Source: Pampus argenteus (taxonomy: Eukaryota > Chordata > Actinopteri > Scombriformes > Stromateidae). Taken from it: 64,000 nucleotides of DNA. Each line of letters opens with the position of its first letter. The stretch's first letter is position 1. Below, piece after piece: positions 42,809-55,769 of the stretch. The stretch covers positions 7,710,001 through 7,774,000 of the forward strand of contig CM072873.1 in assembly GCA_036937835.1 (NCBI GenBank), written 5' to 3'. The position numbers were made by a program, and so were the translations under genes. The notes beneath the pieces are model-generated. The model searched no databases and was not told the DNA's origin. It saw only the letters and a program-made list of their open reading frames with translations.

Positions 42809-45168
42809 TTAGACCACACGGGCCTGGCAGGGCTTAGTGGACATCTCCAAGCTGCTCTCTCGGCCACAGAAAGCCGGCACTTCAAACAGGGAGGACTCCT
42901 CTGCAGGAGCCGGTAGGCCGTGGGAGGAGATCTGCTTCACGTGTTGCCTGGAGAAGACAATACATGTACAATCAGACTCTGTAGGAACACAACACTTGTT
43001 TAAACTTGTCGATCAGTGCTTCTGTGACATGTACTGACCAGGCAGGGCGGGACATGACGTAGTGAATGTCTGGTCTCTGGAAACCGTTGAAGGTGGAGGC
43101 AGCAGCTACAGTGTAGGCACCCATGTTCTCAAAAATCAGCCAGTCGCCCACCTGCATGTCGGGCAGGCTACACTGCTCAACAATACGATCAAGGCCATCA
43201 CATGTTGGGCCCCAGATACTGCAGGGATATGTGGCTTCATCTGGTTTAGGCTTCTATAGGTGGTGGGGCACACAAGAAGTTCAACATTACTTTTTGTTGT
43301 TACAACTTTTCTTTTCCTCTGAGATGAGAAACATGTTTGCCATTTCAATCCTTGAATTTTACGTACCTTATGCAATGTCGGCAGACAGTGAGCATGGTCA
43401 TAAAGTATACAGTTGAAGGATCCATACACGCCATCATTGACATAGTACATCAGGGTCCTGTCACTGGTCCCTTCATCTTCTTCTGTGACAAGAGCATAAA
43501 TCATCAATGACAAATCTGCATTCAGAACAAACAAGGTTTTTTTTAAATTCAAAATGATTAAACTAAAAATTAAGGCTTTTACCATCAGAGACCGAGTCCT
43601 CATCCATGATGACCTTCTTGGCGATAATGTTGACCACCAGTGTGTAAGCAGAGGCCACATAAAAGCGCCCAGGCTCAGAAATGACCTGCACACCACAGTC
43701 AGCAGGGAAATACTTGTCCAAAGCCGGGTTGATAACTGCTGTGATCTAACATGGAGGAAAGTGAAAACAAGTGTTAGTTGACAAAGCATTCATGGTGTTT
43801 AGCCTAAGAAATACTACTTTACCAAAGGAAAATTAAAGGCACCTCTTCAAATTTGAGTTCAGTATCATCTGAACCAGGGAAACCACCTCCGATGTCCAAC
43901 AGGGTCATGTTGAAGCCCAGCTCATCCTAAAATAAAAAAAATAAAGTAACAGTTTTAGTTTACTTTTTACAATTGAAAACCGACATACACCATAGCTGCA
44001 TGTCATTTCATAACTCACCCCCATATCGAAGACACAGCGGGAATCAGCGATAGCCTGCCTGTATGCATCCGCGTCACTGCAGCCACTGCCAACATGGAAG
44101 CTGACACCGATCACATCCAGCCCCAGTTCCTTGGCCCGCTCAAGGAGACCCCGACAAGCTTTGAGTGGCGCTCCAAACTTCACACTCAGGCGACACACTG
44201 CCTTGGAGTCATCCGTAGCAATACGCAGCACCAATCTGCGAATACAGCAAAAACTGAGTAAGTAAAGGTAAATCGGGTGGATAAAAAAAAAATACTGCAA
44301 ACATCCTCATGTTATAGATGGCAACGACTAGCCTGCTGTAAAGAGCCTTACTTGGCATTGTCATGACAGCGGGCCACCTTCAACAGTTCCACCTCACTAT
44401 CAAAAGTCATCTTCTGGACCCCATGGGCAGACGCATATTTTATCTGGGAAACCTGCTTGCAGGGGTTGGCATAGATGATTCTGCTTGCATCCACTCCCAG
44501 AGACTGAACCAGCTGAATCTCCGTCTAGAGGGGGGGCAATGCCAACAGTCAGCAAAAAAAAGGGCCAATCTAAAACCTCTATTTATCAACAGAGCTTTGT
44601 ATTGTGTTATTCAGAGAACATGTGGCACTATAGGAATGTCCCAACACGCACCTTGCTTGCACAGTCAAAGCCAGTTCCCAGGGATGCCAGAGTCATAACA
44701 ACATCCCGGCTGTCGTTACATTTGACAGCATAGAAAGGAGTAACGCGGGGCAGGGCCCTCACCCAACGCAGGTGTTTCTTTAACACGTCACCCAAGTCAC
44801 ACACATAAAAAGCATCTTTGTCATCCTGTGATGGAGTGGATGAAAAAAAAGGGACATTAGTTTTATAAAAGATGTCCCATACCATACCAGGATATGCTGC
44901 AAACAACTACACTATGCATGTAATATCAGGAAAGTAACAATCATTTCCACCAACAGGTACTTCAAGAGTTACTACTGAGTGTAGGATTTCAGTTGCATTC
45001 TGTTAACATTCATTCATTTAACAAACAAAGGCATGTGTTTTCTCTAAACAATGCCAACAACAGGACACTTACCGTCACGGATGACTCATTGATCAATTGT
45101 TGGACAATATCACGGGCAGAAAAACCCTCTTCCAGGAAGGAGAAATCAAACTCGGTGGGAGTGTTCAT
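42809..45168 (-). CDS. odc1: Ornithine decarboxylase 1 (9 coding exons, complete)
   Basis: PLP enzyme that converts ornithine to putrescine, the committed step of polyamine synthesis, in the cytosol as a homodimer. Exons in transcript order: 45073-45168, 44652-44825, 44352-44524, 44019-44235, 43843-43926, 43583-43745, 43367-43482, 43039-43253, 42809-42947; total 1,377 nt, 458 aa, in frame (human 461). The PLP lysine is in PFYAVKCN (K67). The catalytic cysteine is in GPTCDG (C359). The phosphate-binding glycines are in LDIGGGFPGS, and HVGSGC is present. Intact catalytic residues argue for a decarboxylase rather than an antizyme inhibitor. The C-terminal tail, SSLFEVPAFCGRESS then CQARVV, keeps the layout of the antizyme-responsive degron but is diverged. 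The start MNTPTEFDFSFLEEGFSA fits the family. Confidence 0.96.
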
Positions 45169-46380
45169 GGTTACAAGAGGTCCTTTTGATTGGTCACTAG
45201 TAAACTGGTAGAAGGAGTGGGGGTAAATTGAGATTACATTTGTCTTTCAGAACAAAGTACCTTATGTGTCTTCGATTACTAAAGTTCATTTTATTCCCTA
45301 CTCATGGGAGAGTACTCTACTGTACACACAATACATACATAAAAGAGAAGAGTGAAACACTTACTTGGATACAAAAGAGAAGGAATTTTGTGTTGCTGTT
45401 TCTCAGGTGCAGAGAAGCCAAGGGGGTTCACCGGTAAAGTTAAACCCTTTCAGATAAGACTCAAGGCCAGGGCCTGCTGAAGAGCCAGAGTGTGTTCTCC
45501 TAGAGTGGTGATTCTGTCAAGAAATTATTTTGTGCAGGTGAATAAAAGCAAGGTCAGAAAAAAACAATTTCAAATTTAAAGCCTCAATGTTGAAAAGCTC
45601 AGCACTAGTTATGACTCAACTTTTGAGAGTTTAAAACTTACATTTCTTCACCAATATATATTATACATTTAACAAAAAGTCACAGATGATCCTACTCAAT
45701 CTATAATAAATAACTTATGGAAGGCCAGTAAAGATGTGGATCTCTAGTCTTTCATAGCTCTCCATTTTATAACCGTGTCATGACAACTTGACACCATGCA
45801 CAAAAAAAAGACTCATTCAAAGAACCAATTGTTTAAGTCCCGCCCACGCAAACTCTAATCCAAATACAGAGAGGGTCCGCCTTCAATCTGACGTGAGAAC
45901 GAACCAATCAGGAGCCGACAAATGATTCTAACGTCAGTATGCCGGTTCCGCTTAGAGCTCTTCATGCCATGAGGCGATTTAGCATTTGAAGTTACAACTA
46001 ACGTGTTTTAACTAAGTTACCCAAGTAAAGACAGCCAATTACAAAAAAAAACTGCAAAGCATCACGTCAACACAATGAAATCTATGACTTCGAAAAGTTG
46101 CTATCAAAGGCCACCGTTATGCGGTTAGTTTGCTAGGTTCGCACTAATATCATAATGGTAGCTAACTTAACCAGACTGGCCACGTCGTAATGTTAAGTAA
46201 CACTTAAAAGCATTTCAATTCACAATCAAATTAAATGAAATGGGAGGATTGCCTTATTTAAGTCTCTTTTTCCATTGTTCTTTTTCAAGACGCCATAACC
46301 AAACTAGCCCGCTAGCTAACGTTAGTTGACGAGCGTTATTAAAATGTGGCGTAACTCTACGTTGAAAAGTCTTATCTTAC

Positions 46381-46510
46381 CTTAAAAAGCATTTACAAAG
46401 AGTGTGTCCATTAGACCCGAGTATTGGGATTAAAAAAAAAGCCGGTCCCTTTCACAAAGAAGCCCGCTGCTGAAAGGCGCCGCCTCGCCTCTAAGACTGC
46501 AACTGAATAG
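46381..46510 (-). other. Probable ODC1 5' noncoding exon
   Basis: On the minus strand a canonical donor GTAAG lies at 46376-46380, and the segment above it is GC-rich (GAGGCGAGGCGGCGCC). The TATA box lies 25-30 bp further upstream. A second 5' UTR piece joins the start codon near 45168-45200. The limits are inferred. Confidence 0.5.
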
Positions 46511-46534
46511 AGGCTGATAACGGAGTGCGACAGA

Positions 46535-46541
46535 ATTTATA
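46535..46541 (-). promoter_or_regulatory. TATA box of ODC1
   Basis: TATAAAT on the minus strand, just upstream of the GC-rich first exon. ODC1 promoters in vertebrates are known to carry a TATA box with GC-rich flanks, so this agrees in kind and position. Confidence 0.6.
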
Positions 46542-46672
46542 GACGGTCGTTACTACGGCAACGCAGCCAGCTAAAACCGGCCTCCCATCCACGTAGGAAC
46601 CGGTTTAGTCTTGTCACCTCATCGACATGCTGGTAAAGACAGACAGGGACAACTACCGTTTACCACACAATA

Positions 46673-47306
46673 CAGTGATCCCTCGCCACTTCGCGGTTCA
46701 CTTATCGCGGATTCGCTATTTCGCGGATTTTCATAATGCATTTTTTTTTTTTTTGGTGCATTGTGCTCTGCATTCTGATTCGCTAAAAACTCACTCCCGC
46801 TTCTTGTATCAAAACATGCTACGAATTGTGCTATCATTTTGTCGTCTCGTGCAGTTATGTGTACGTACATAAAACAGCTTGGCAACTTGGTCGCTTAGCA
46901 ACCATGGTGCGAATGGCCACTGAACTTAAGCGAGTAGCTGAGGAATGGGACCCTTTGATGAGCCGTTCATTACAGTTCTCCAACGTAATCGATGGTGGCA
47001 TGTTGGTGTACAAGGATCTTTTTGCAAAGAAGAAAAAAGAGCGACAACAGCTGCCTATCACTATGTTCTTCTCCCGAACAAACACACCTGCACCGCGGGC
47101 TTCAGAAGAAGAGAACACTGCAGAGCGCAGTCAGGATGCAGCGGCCCAGTCTGAAGAGCAGTGAAACGTCCTACACATGAGTCACTGTATTTGTATACAT
47201 GTAATAGTTCCTAATTGTAAAAAAAAAAAAGTTTTCTATTTCGCGGATTTCACTTATCGCGGGTCATTTTCGGAACGTAACCCCCGCGATAAACGAGGGA
47301 TTACTG
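46673..47306 (+). mobile_element. pogo/Tigger-like DNA transposon remnant
   Basis: The ends are inverted repeats, CAGTGATCCCTCG on the left and the complement of CAGTAATCCCTCG on the right. TA dinucleotides flank both ends (46671-46672, 47307-47308), as expected from a Tc1/mariner-type target duplication. Both ends continue into TCGCGG/CGCGGA-rich subterminal sequence. The inside keeps an open frame up to 47164 (ELKRVAEEWDPLMSR, then KKKERQQLPITMFFS), which looks like the C-terminal tail of a Tigger-type transposase. The DNA-binding and DDE domains are gone. Confidence 0.75.
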
Positions 47307-47308
47307 TA

Positions 47309-50300
47309 TTATCAAAGGTAAACAGCCAGTTTAAACGGATTCATCATCAATACGTTAAATATATATTTTAGCTTAATCACTAAATTGTAAAGACGAGACA
47401 GACTAGGCTCACAATGAACTAGTGTTTAGCACTCGCAGAACTACTCTTGTCCTGGTCCTTTATGCTATGAGGGGGGGATTATTGTAGCAGAATTATTTGC
47501 AAATCAGATGCAAAACACTTGTTGCAGTATCTCAATCTGTGTGTCCATTCAAGAAGTGTAAATGTGTAAAAGAATTTCTAAGTACGCACTGAAATCTGTG
47601 ATGTGTGTAAAGGAGTCTGTAAATGTGAGTTCAGAAGTGTGTGTGTGTGTGTCTAAATGTGTTTACATATTTTCAAGTGTATAGATTTGTGAATGTGTGG
47701 ACAAAAACTATGCACACATAGATCTGTAAATATGTATACAAGTTTGTAAATGTGCACATAGATAGCAGAAGGGACATGAGCCAAACTAAAAAAAAAAAAA
47801 ACTAAAAAAAAACAACAAAGTGAATAATTCTATATTTATAGACAAAACAAGTCGGCGTATTAATCCACAATAATGAAAACCGATGATGGAAAAAAAAACC
47901 TTTGTATTTGTGTTAATCCCAGAGGTGCTCAGTCATGCTGGCATGCTGCCTCTGACTGACAGCAAGGTCTCCATGACCCGCTTTAACAGCAGTCTGCTCA
48001 GTCTCATTTAAAATTTCTTAACGTGCGTGATACGATTAAAAGAGATCACAAGATGACTCAGACATAGCAAGGTGTCAACACAGATGGCACATATACACAG
48101 CTTTGTACTACATGTGGTTTAATTAGAATGGATACAATTTCTATATACCGGTATATCCCTTGTCTAAGGTTGTAAAAACTAACATTGGCCATAAATGAAA
48201 AAATACATATATGCTGCTATAAAAAATGACTCCTCAATATCCTGACCTCCAAACATTTTTTTTCCTTCCTGCACTTTCTAATCATTCCAAAGGTCACTTT
48301 CATAGACATTTTGGTTTCCAAGCAGACATTACTAAATGGAGGAAAATGAAGAATTTGGTTATTGTGGCCCAACAGTACATTTGGAAATGTTGCACAGGCC
48401 ACTAAAAGGAAACTTTAAGGCTTTCATGAGGACAGCATATCTGTGGGCTTAATTTAATATCTTTTCCAGGTCTTGAGGCCACAATCAAGATGGTATTCTT
48501 GTCCCTGCACAATGGAGTTTCTATTCAAAAACGTTGAGTGAGTGAAGTCATTGTTTCCAGGTAGTTTAATTATCAAAAAAACAAAAAACAGCGAAGCCAT
48601 TTTTGAAACAGGGTAAAAGCCACACTGACACGATGACATAATTTGCAATCATTTTCATGTATTTTTCTAATCCTGCCCTGAATCTGAACTTGTTCCCTAA
48701 CAGGCCTCCCGTGCAGACCCAGGCCTTTCAGGCAGGAAATGGGCCCACGTTTGGGGACTAATTCGTTTTAAACAGATGTTTAGCGGCTTGTCGAAAATCA
48801 CAAAACCACAGAAGACTTAAAACACATTACATATCAAACAGATAGATTGTTTCTGTTTTTCTCCTCTCCGACTATTTCCTTTTATTTCTTGTTTTTCGTC
48901 TCTCTTCCGCCAAACGTCTGCTCTCTCCTTCACCCTTTTCCATCACCTCCTCTTGTAATGTCTAACTCTCGCTCTGTGTGGACTTTCTGTTATCGTTACT
49001 GTGGACCATTGTGGCCTGACTCCCGCATTTGCAAGGCCACACAAAAGACAAGGATGATGATTGTTATTGACCACCCACAAGATACAGTGCAACGTACGAG
49101 CCTTGGTGACTGTGTGTCGTGTGTATTACTGCATCTGGCTTCGAAATTACTCTTCACTTCTTTTTTTTAGCTCAAAGTTTCACAATTAAATACCACAGTC
49201 AGTTTTACTGTTTTACCAACTTATGTTTCTGTACTATCCAGCTCAGTGTGCATAACACGTCTTGTGGCAATAAGCAGATGAGACCGACTTTTCCTGACAT
49301 TTCACAAGGCAATGAAGTGTACACACCTCATTTGCATATCTTTGCCTGGTGGCTGGTGCTCATTTTGTGCCCTGGTTCCAAGATATATTTTTTTTTAGTA
49401 GTTATCCGTGTTGATCATGTACTGTATAATGTTTATTTTTTATCCTATTTAAACTGTTGATTATTGTACCTGCATTAAAACTGCATCAGTAAATAATCAA
49501 TTCAGTTCCATAGAGACAGTATTCATTTATTTTAAACATCAACAGACTGCAGGTCTTCAGAAGAGGTTAGCCAGCACAATCCATGAAGGTTTGACCTCAG
49601 TATACATTAGCATTTATGGCTGACCCACACAGCTACGTATGAGACTGTAAATCATACCGTTTCTCTATGTGGTCCTCGGCCCAGCATACGGTACCTTCAG
49701 TGTTACTTTGCTGATCTATTTGTCATCTCAAATTAAACAACCCCTAGCGGCATGTTGACACAGAGATATCTTAATCAACTGTAAGCTCTGATGAGGCCAC
49801 AGACTCCACCCAGACAGCTGGGTAGAGTCAAAAGTTTCACCACAAAGCCGGTGAACCAAGACCAAAGAAAGGCAATATATTGTCAACCGTACTGAAATCT
49901 TTGAATTTAGATACAAACCTGATGTTTGGTTTTGTTGCGTCAGTCCAGTCTGGCATAAAACCAATTTACTGTGAACAAGACATTTCAAGGGAAGAGTGTT
50001 ACCACAAATGTCAAGATGTGTATTTTTATAAAATACACAGACAATGGGTGGCTTGTATATTGGGTTATGCTGTAGTGTCTGGCACATTACCGCAATACGT
50101 TTAAAAAAAAAAGAAGTAAATTGAAGGTTTGGTCTTGTGGGTCTCTGCTGACTGGACTCATCCATAGTCAGTTCATTCAAGGCTGATGTCAGACTGCTCC
50201 CGGTGTCTACGTAATCTGTGTTTAGATACCTCAGTCTCCGTATCACATACATATAGACACGGCAGAATTAAATCTTACGTTTTAAGGGAAACGGTTTGAA

Positions 50301-53300
50301 ATAAACCCTTTTTGTTGCCCATTTTATCTTCATTTATAAATGGTTTAACACCATCTGCTCTCCTACTGTTGTTTTTTTCACTTATTACTGTCAGGATAGC
50401 ATGACCGATCATTTTGTTAGTTTCTTGTAAATAAAGGAAACAACAAAGATAATATGTACTGTATGTACTCAAACTTCTTATCTACGACTTAAATGAAAAC
50501 TCTGTGGTACGTTTCCTTTATGAAAGTAGCACCATAAAAAGGAGTGGAAGTGTAGTATTAGCTGTGTGTCCTTATCTTTGTTGAACAGTGACTACTAAAG
50601 CCACAAGTGGCGATTATGGGATGATGATAAAACACAGTGTGTAGTAGTTAAAATGAGCAACTTCAGCTATATACAGCAAGATCTATCTAAAGTACCTTTA
50701 GCCTCTGAGTGTACTGAATGTGTCACCAGGAGGTTGACATAGTCATAATAAAATTCAATTCTTTTTCCCCAGAAGGTGAATCCTCCTGACCTCCCGGCTT
50801 CTCCTGTAAGCTCCACAATGAGATCGACACGCATTTATGTATTTGGTGAAATATCTCCAACAGTTACTGAATGGATTGAACATGAAAGTTCCTCCCAGGA
50901 TTAATTGTAGTAAAGTTGAAGGATGTTCTGACTTTTCATCTAGTATCACATTTTTTTTTTTTTTAAATGTGTCCAATTGTTTGTTTTTTGACCAAATACC
51001 TTTAAAACTAATGACATTCCTATCAGCCCCAGTCGTACGTTGTTATCATGGTGCGTGTTGACTCACTGTCACACTGTGATGGTTTACTGGGACACTCGAA
51101 TATAATGGAGAATGTTATTAGTTAACATTTGCCTTTTCCTACCGTGACAAGTCAAAATGTCTGCTGTGAAAAAGCCTCATTGTCGTTGGCGAGCATGTGA
51201 TCATGCTGACTTTATAATTTAGCTCAAAGTACCGCTGTGCTTTAAGTACAGCCTCACAGGGCTGCCAGCGTGGCTGTAGACTCTCTTGTTGAACAAAGTA
51301 ACCATGTAACTTTGTATTTAGGACAAAATTGCAGTTTGTGGATGCAAGAAATCAAACTTTTCACTGCTTCGCTTCTGTAGAGCACATGATGTTGGACTTT
51401 TTTTTTTAAATGACTGTATGATCATATTATCTTATCTTTAAAATGGCATTGTGATAACGTGAAGACATAACGCAGCTTGTATTATATTTCGTCTTGAATC
51501 TGAAGTTTAACCAACATCCGTACAGTGCTGCAAGTTAAAACTGCTTATCAAAGACTTCTACAAAGTCATAGAGCAGAGATATATTAACCCTGAACCCCCT
51601 GAAGAATGAGCAAGAATAAAGATGGAGTATAAATACAAATGTTTCAGGAAGTTTACAGTTCCCCGACCTCATATCAGTGATAGAAGAAGAGTTTTTGCGG
51701 TGCACGTCAAGTCGCACTAACCTGTATGAAAGGTGCTGTACAAATACAACATGTGAGTAAAATATTCATTATGTCTACTTACAGTCTATATTACGGTATA
51801 TATATCGTAATGTCCTGATAATCAAATTAGCCTTTGGCCATGACTGCTGCTCTGCTCGGCCACAGCTCTGTCTCTGGAGTGATGAGAGGAGAGCTGTTTA
51901 ATCTGGCCCTCTGCTGACTCATCATTTCTTCTTTTTTCAAGGTTGAGTTGCCCACAGTTAGTTCACTCAGCAGTGGGGAGACTGAGGGGAAAAAAAAAAA
52001 AAAAAATAGTCATCGTATTTTCACTGGAACATCTTTTGTGCTTTTTCTAGGTTGGCCTGAAGCTCGGTGAACATCCTGCATCAGCACATTTCACTCCTTT
52101 GATCCCTTTGGAGATAAAGGACACAGACCCGAAAAGGAGGGTCCGTGACGTGGTCTCTACCGTTAACGCCGTCATATTTGCTCTATGAGAACGTAGCATG
52201 AAAGACATAGAAGCTAAATATGTTTAGAGGCCTCCAAAGATTTAGCAGGTTGGCACACATTTGTAATAAATGAAGAAAAGTGACCTCAGCTAAGTTAATC
52301 AAAGTTCAAGAGTCTGATGACTTCTGGATACACGTTCAGATCTACAGATGGCAAAGTGGCTGAAGCTTGCAGACTTACAATATGATCTCACAGAAAGTCG
52401 CCTTAGAGCAGAGTTAATAGCTTAATGTTCCTTTTAAGTGTGGAGATGAGTCATGGTTTCCAAAATCTACTTTCCACCATCGGGAGAATCTATGATGGGA
52501 TTACAGTATGTAGGCATTTTACACATAACACATATAAAGATCAAAAAATAAAATGAACCAATGCCACGATCATCAACAATGACATCTGTAGCATCTACCC
52601 TTTTCGTTTTCATAGTTAGGAGTAGATATAGACAAGAAACATCCTCAGCCACAATCTAACCAACGAGGCATGGAGATTGCATGTCATGCCTCTTAGACCG
52701 CTTTTCCCGAGGGACACCACCCTTAAAAAACCATTTTTAGATCATTAAGGAAGAACTGCTGTGTGTGACGGTGGAAAAAAGTCACAAAAGCTACCAATTT
52801 ACACTCCAGTGGGGTTGTGGGAAGATTAATAAGTAATCCTGATCTAAAAAGCACAGAAATGGTGGTGACATAAAGACAGGGAGAGACAAATGTAGCAATG
52901 ACAGAGCAACAGTGATCAATGAAAACGAAAAAACTTTTAAAACGATTCAAAAAGTCAAAACATATTATTACGAAGCTCTAGATCTAGAATAACAGGAAGC
53001 AGAAAATCCACACGAGTATAGATCTTTGTTTTTTGAAATGTCTTCTCTCGCCATTTCTTCACCAGCTAATGTCACGTGTGTGTGTGTGTCTGCTGGTCAA
53101 GACAGACTATCTAACTAGTTAAGTGGATTACTCTTTTAAAGTGTCTTTGCAGGTCAGTGACAGCTGGTTGCAGCTCTAGACAGATTCATGTTACGTCCAA
53201 GGTGAATAGTAGTGTCTGCAGCGACTTTAAGTAGCTGCTGCCGAGTGCTGTTGGTCAGAAATGATTGTTCAAGCTGTTTTATGATGCACCATAAGGAACC

Positions 53301-55769
53301 TGAACTTGTTCAGTTAAAACGAATAGAGCAGGGCCCATTAAAATAAAACATCTACTAGTGACTCTGTATCACATGTTATGGCCTGAAGGTTTATATGAGC
53401 TGCAGGCTGTTTAACCAAAGTGTATTTTTTGTGTACAGAACAAGGTGTATTTAATTATTATTATATTATTATTATTATTTAATTATTTAATCGAATCACA
53501 TGAGCAGCGAGACACCAAATACTTTAACTACAGTAGCAGTTAACTCATTGAAGGTTTTTTTTATTTTATTTCACCGTTTTCTACATGGTAGATTAATACT
53601 GATAATACTACACTCTAGGACATTTTAATATAACATCCACAATTCAAGCTCTGAAAATGGAGGAGCTACTCACAGCTGGGCAACATTAAAAGAGTGGACG
53701 GTGGTGAAACAGCTCCAGGAACACATCAGAAAACAAAAATTGTTGAATTAAAATTTAAAAAAAAAAATCTGTTCGTTAGGTTTAACTGTGCAGTCTGAAG
53801 TTACAGTTTAGTTGTCTTTGTACATACTGTATAATTCCTGCATGATGTATAATAATGTATCTCCAGAAATCACAACCCACAAGGTGTACTGTGGGTCTAG
53901 ATAATTGTTTGGCTTACATATGTTACTGTGTATCAATATCAAATAGCACTTCCTTTCTTCTTTGTGCCAGTTTTGGTTGACCCACTTCCTTCAGTTGTCA
54001 TGGTGAAACTGAAGCATTGTGAAAGAAAAAGGGGGCAATTTGCCTGAAACCCAGATTAGAGAACTATACCAGATGACACTTTGCTAGATGATGTTTATTT
54101 GTTCCAACAATGGGACAGTATCAATCATGTCCCAACACAAAGGAGTAAAGTGGGCTGCAGCTTTGTTGCTGTAACCTCTCTACTAATGATAATCGCTCAA
54201 CAAATACCTGGATAAAACGCTTCCTGTTCATCTTAGGAAGGCTGTGCACTGATGAATTTCTGTTTTAAAGTATGGTAAACCCTTATCCTCATATATTTAG
54301 TAGTAGACAAAGTGACAGGAGTTGGATGATTTACCTTTACCCATGAGGTTGAGGTCATATAAATTCCTATGTCTACAACTTACAAGCATTTGACAAGTCA
54401 AGAGAGTTGTATGAATACATAAAGTGAAAGTTAAGAAATATTGTGCATTGACAAAGGAACACTGTATTCATTAAATTTAGGTTTGATCACCTTGAACAAA
54501 TGACTTTGGATAAAGTGAGGCATGAATTTGCTTGATTTTCAGGCATTTTCATATCATGAGTCGCAAATATGTTGCAAATTGTTCTTTTTACAGTTTTTGC
54601 ATGAATTAAACAAGGTGAACTATGATGTGTTAATTTATGAGCTTGAGGGGTCCTGGTATGCAGATTTTGTTGCCTTTGGACAGAGCTAGGCTAGTAATTT
54701 CCGTTTCCAATCTTTAGGCTACACTAACTTGCTCCCATGATTGCTGTGCCTTCATATTACCTGCAAGACATGAAAGTGATATAAAACTCTTTAAATAGCC
54801 CTCAGCAAGAAAGCAAATTCCCCTGAATATTGCAATCATGTTTATACTGTCACGAAACTTGACAAACTGCTATAGTGCAAAACCAGTTACTGCAGTCAAA
54901 CGTTTGGTAGCTTGGGTCAGTGCTGGTATGCTGAGAAACACACCTCCCTAATGGGCCAATGCTACACCAGAAGGGGGCTCACACCATCAAGCACATTGGG
55001 GGATGGGGAGGACACCAGGCATTCCCATTTCCAAGAACTGCAGTTGTTGGCGGGGGACATTCAAGAAAAAAAAAAAGAAAAAAGAAAAAATACCCTTCCT
55101 CATTCACATCTCTCTCCTCTTTCTAAACTAAGCAGCTGAACATGAAGCATGTTCTAGTTTGGCCATTAGTTCCACAATTTGAACCTAGAGTAGAAACATG
55201 ATTTTGGTTTTCAGCAATAAAAACATTGCAGACAAACAAGTGTTGTACCAAATATATTATAAAGTACAAGTGTGTACAAGTAATCCGATGTTGGCTTAAC
55301 AATATATGGTAGTAACAAAGAGCATTATTAAAACAATGCAAAAACAAAAAACAAAACACACACACACCTTTTATCTCCTCCATTACTTGCAATTGAAAGC
55401 TCCACTAAGGAGCAGACGACCGAGACGAGGCAGGTCATGTTAAGTCCTTTCAGCTCTTCATAGCTTTAATTTCTCCCGAGGCCACTGATGTTAAAAACAT
55501 ATGTAGTCAGAGTACTTGAAGGTGTTTTGGATAATAGCATAGGCTTTACTGTATATACACACACCCAGCTACATAGGTAATCATTTTAATATGCTCTGAA
55601 TTTGCAGAGAGCAGCTAAAAACATGGCCGAGACCACCCAGGAGCAGGGCAGACGTGTCCGTTCAATAATGTCAGTCTTTGCCACTTAAAATCAGTATTCA
55701 TTTTAGAAATCTGCCAGAGTGGATGGAAGGTAAGAAACTAGAAAACTTTTAGGTGAGGACTGTTCATTC
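47309..55769. other. Intergenic stretch between ODC1 and NOL10
   Basis: About 8.4 kb without a recognisable exon, RNA gene or intact mobile element. It holds a GT-rich degenerate AAATGTGT-like region (47540-47760), an ATT-rich run (53455-53485), an AC run near 55360 and A-runs. It contains distal upstream DNA of ODC1 and the NOL10 3' UTR. Confidence 0.5.

Noticed and set aside
42809..45168. Antizyme inhibitor (AZIN) instead of ODC1
   Set aside because: The PLP-binding lysine, the glycine-rich loop and the catalytic cysteine are all present, which inhibitors usually lack, and the neighbour is NOL10 as for ODC1.
47540..47760. GT-rich AAATGTGT-like stretch as a possible noncoding RNA or regulatory array
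   Set aside because: The repeats are too degenerate and show no palindromes or conserved spacing that I can support.
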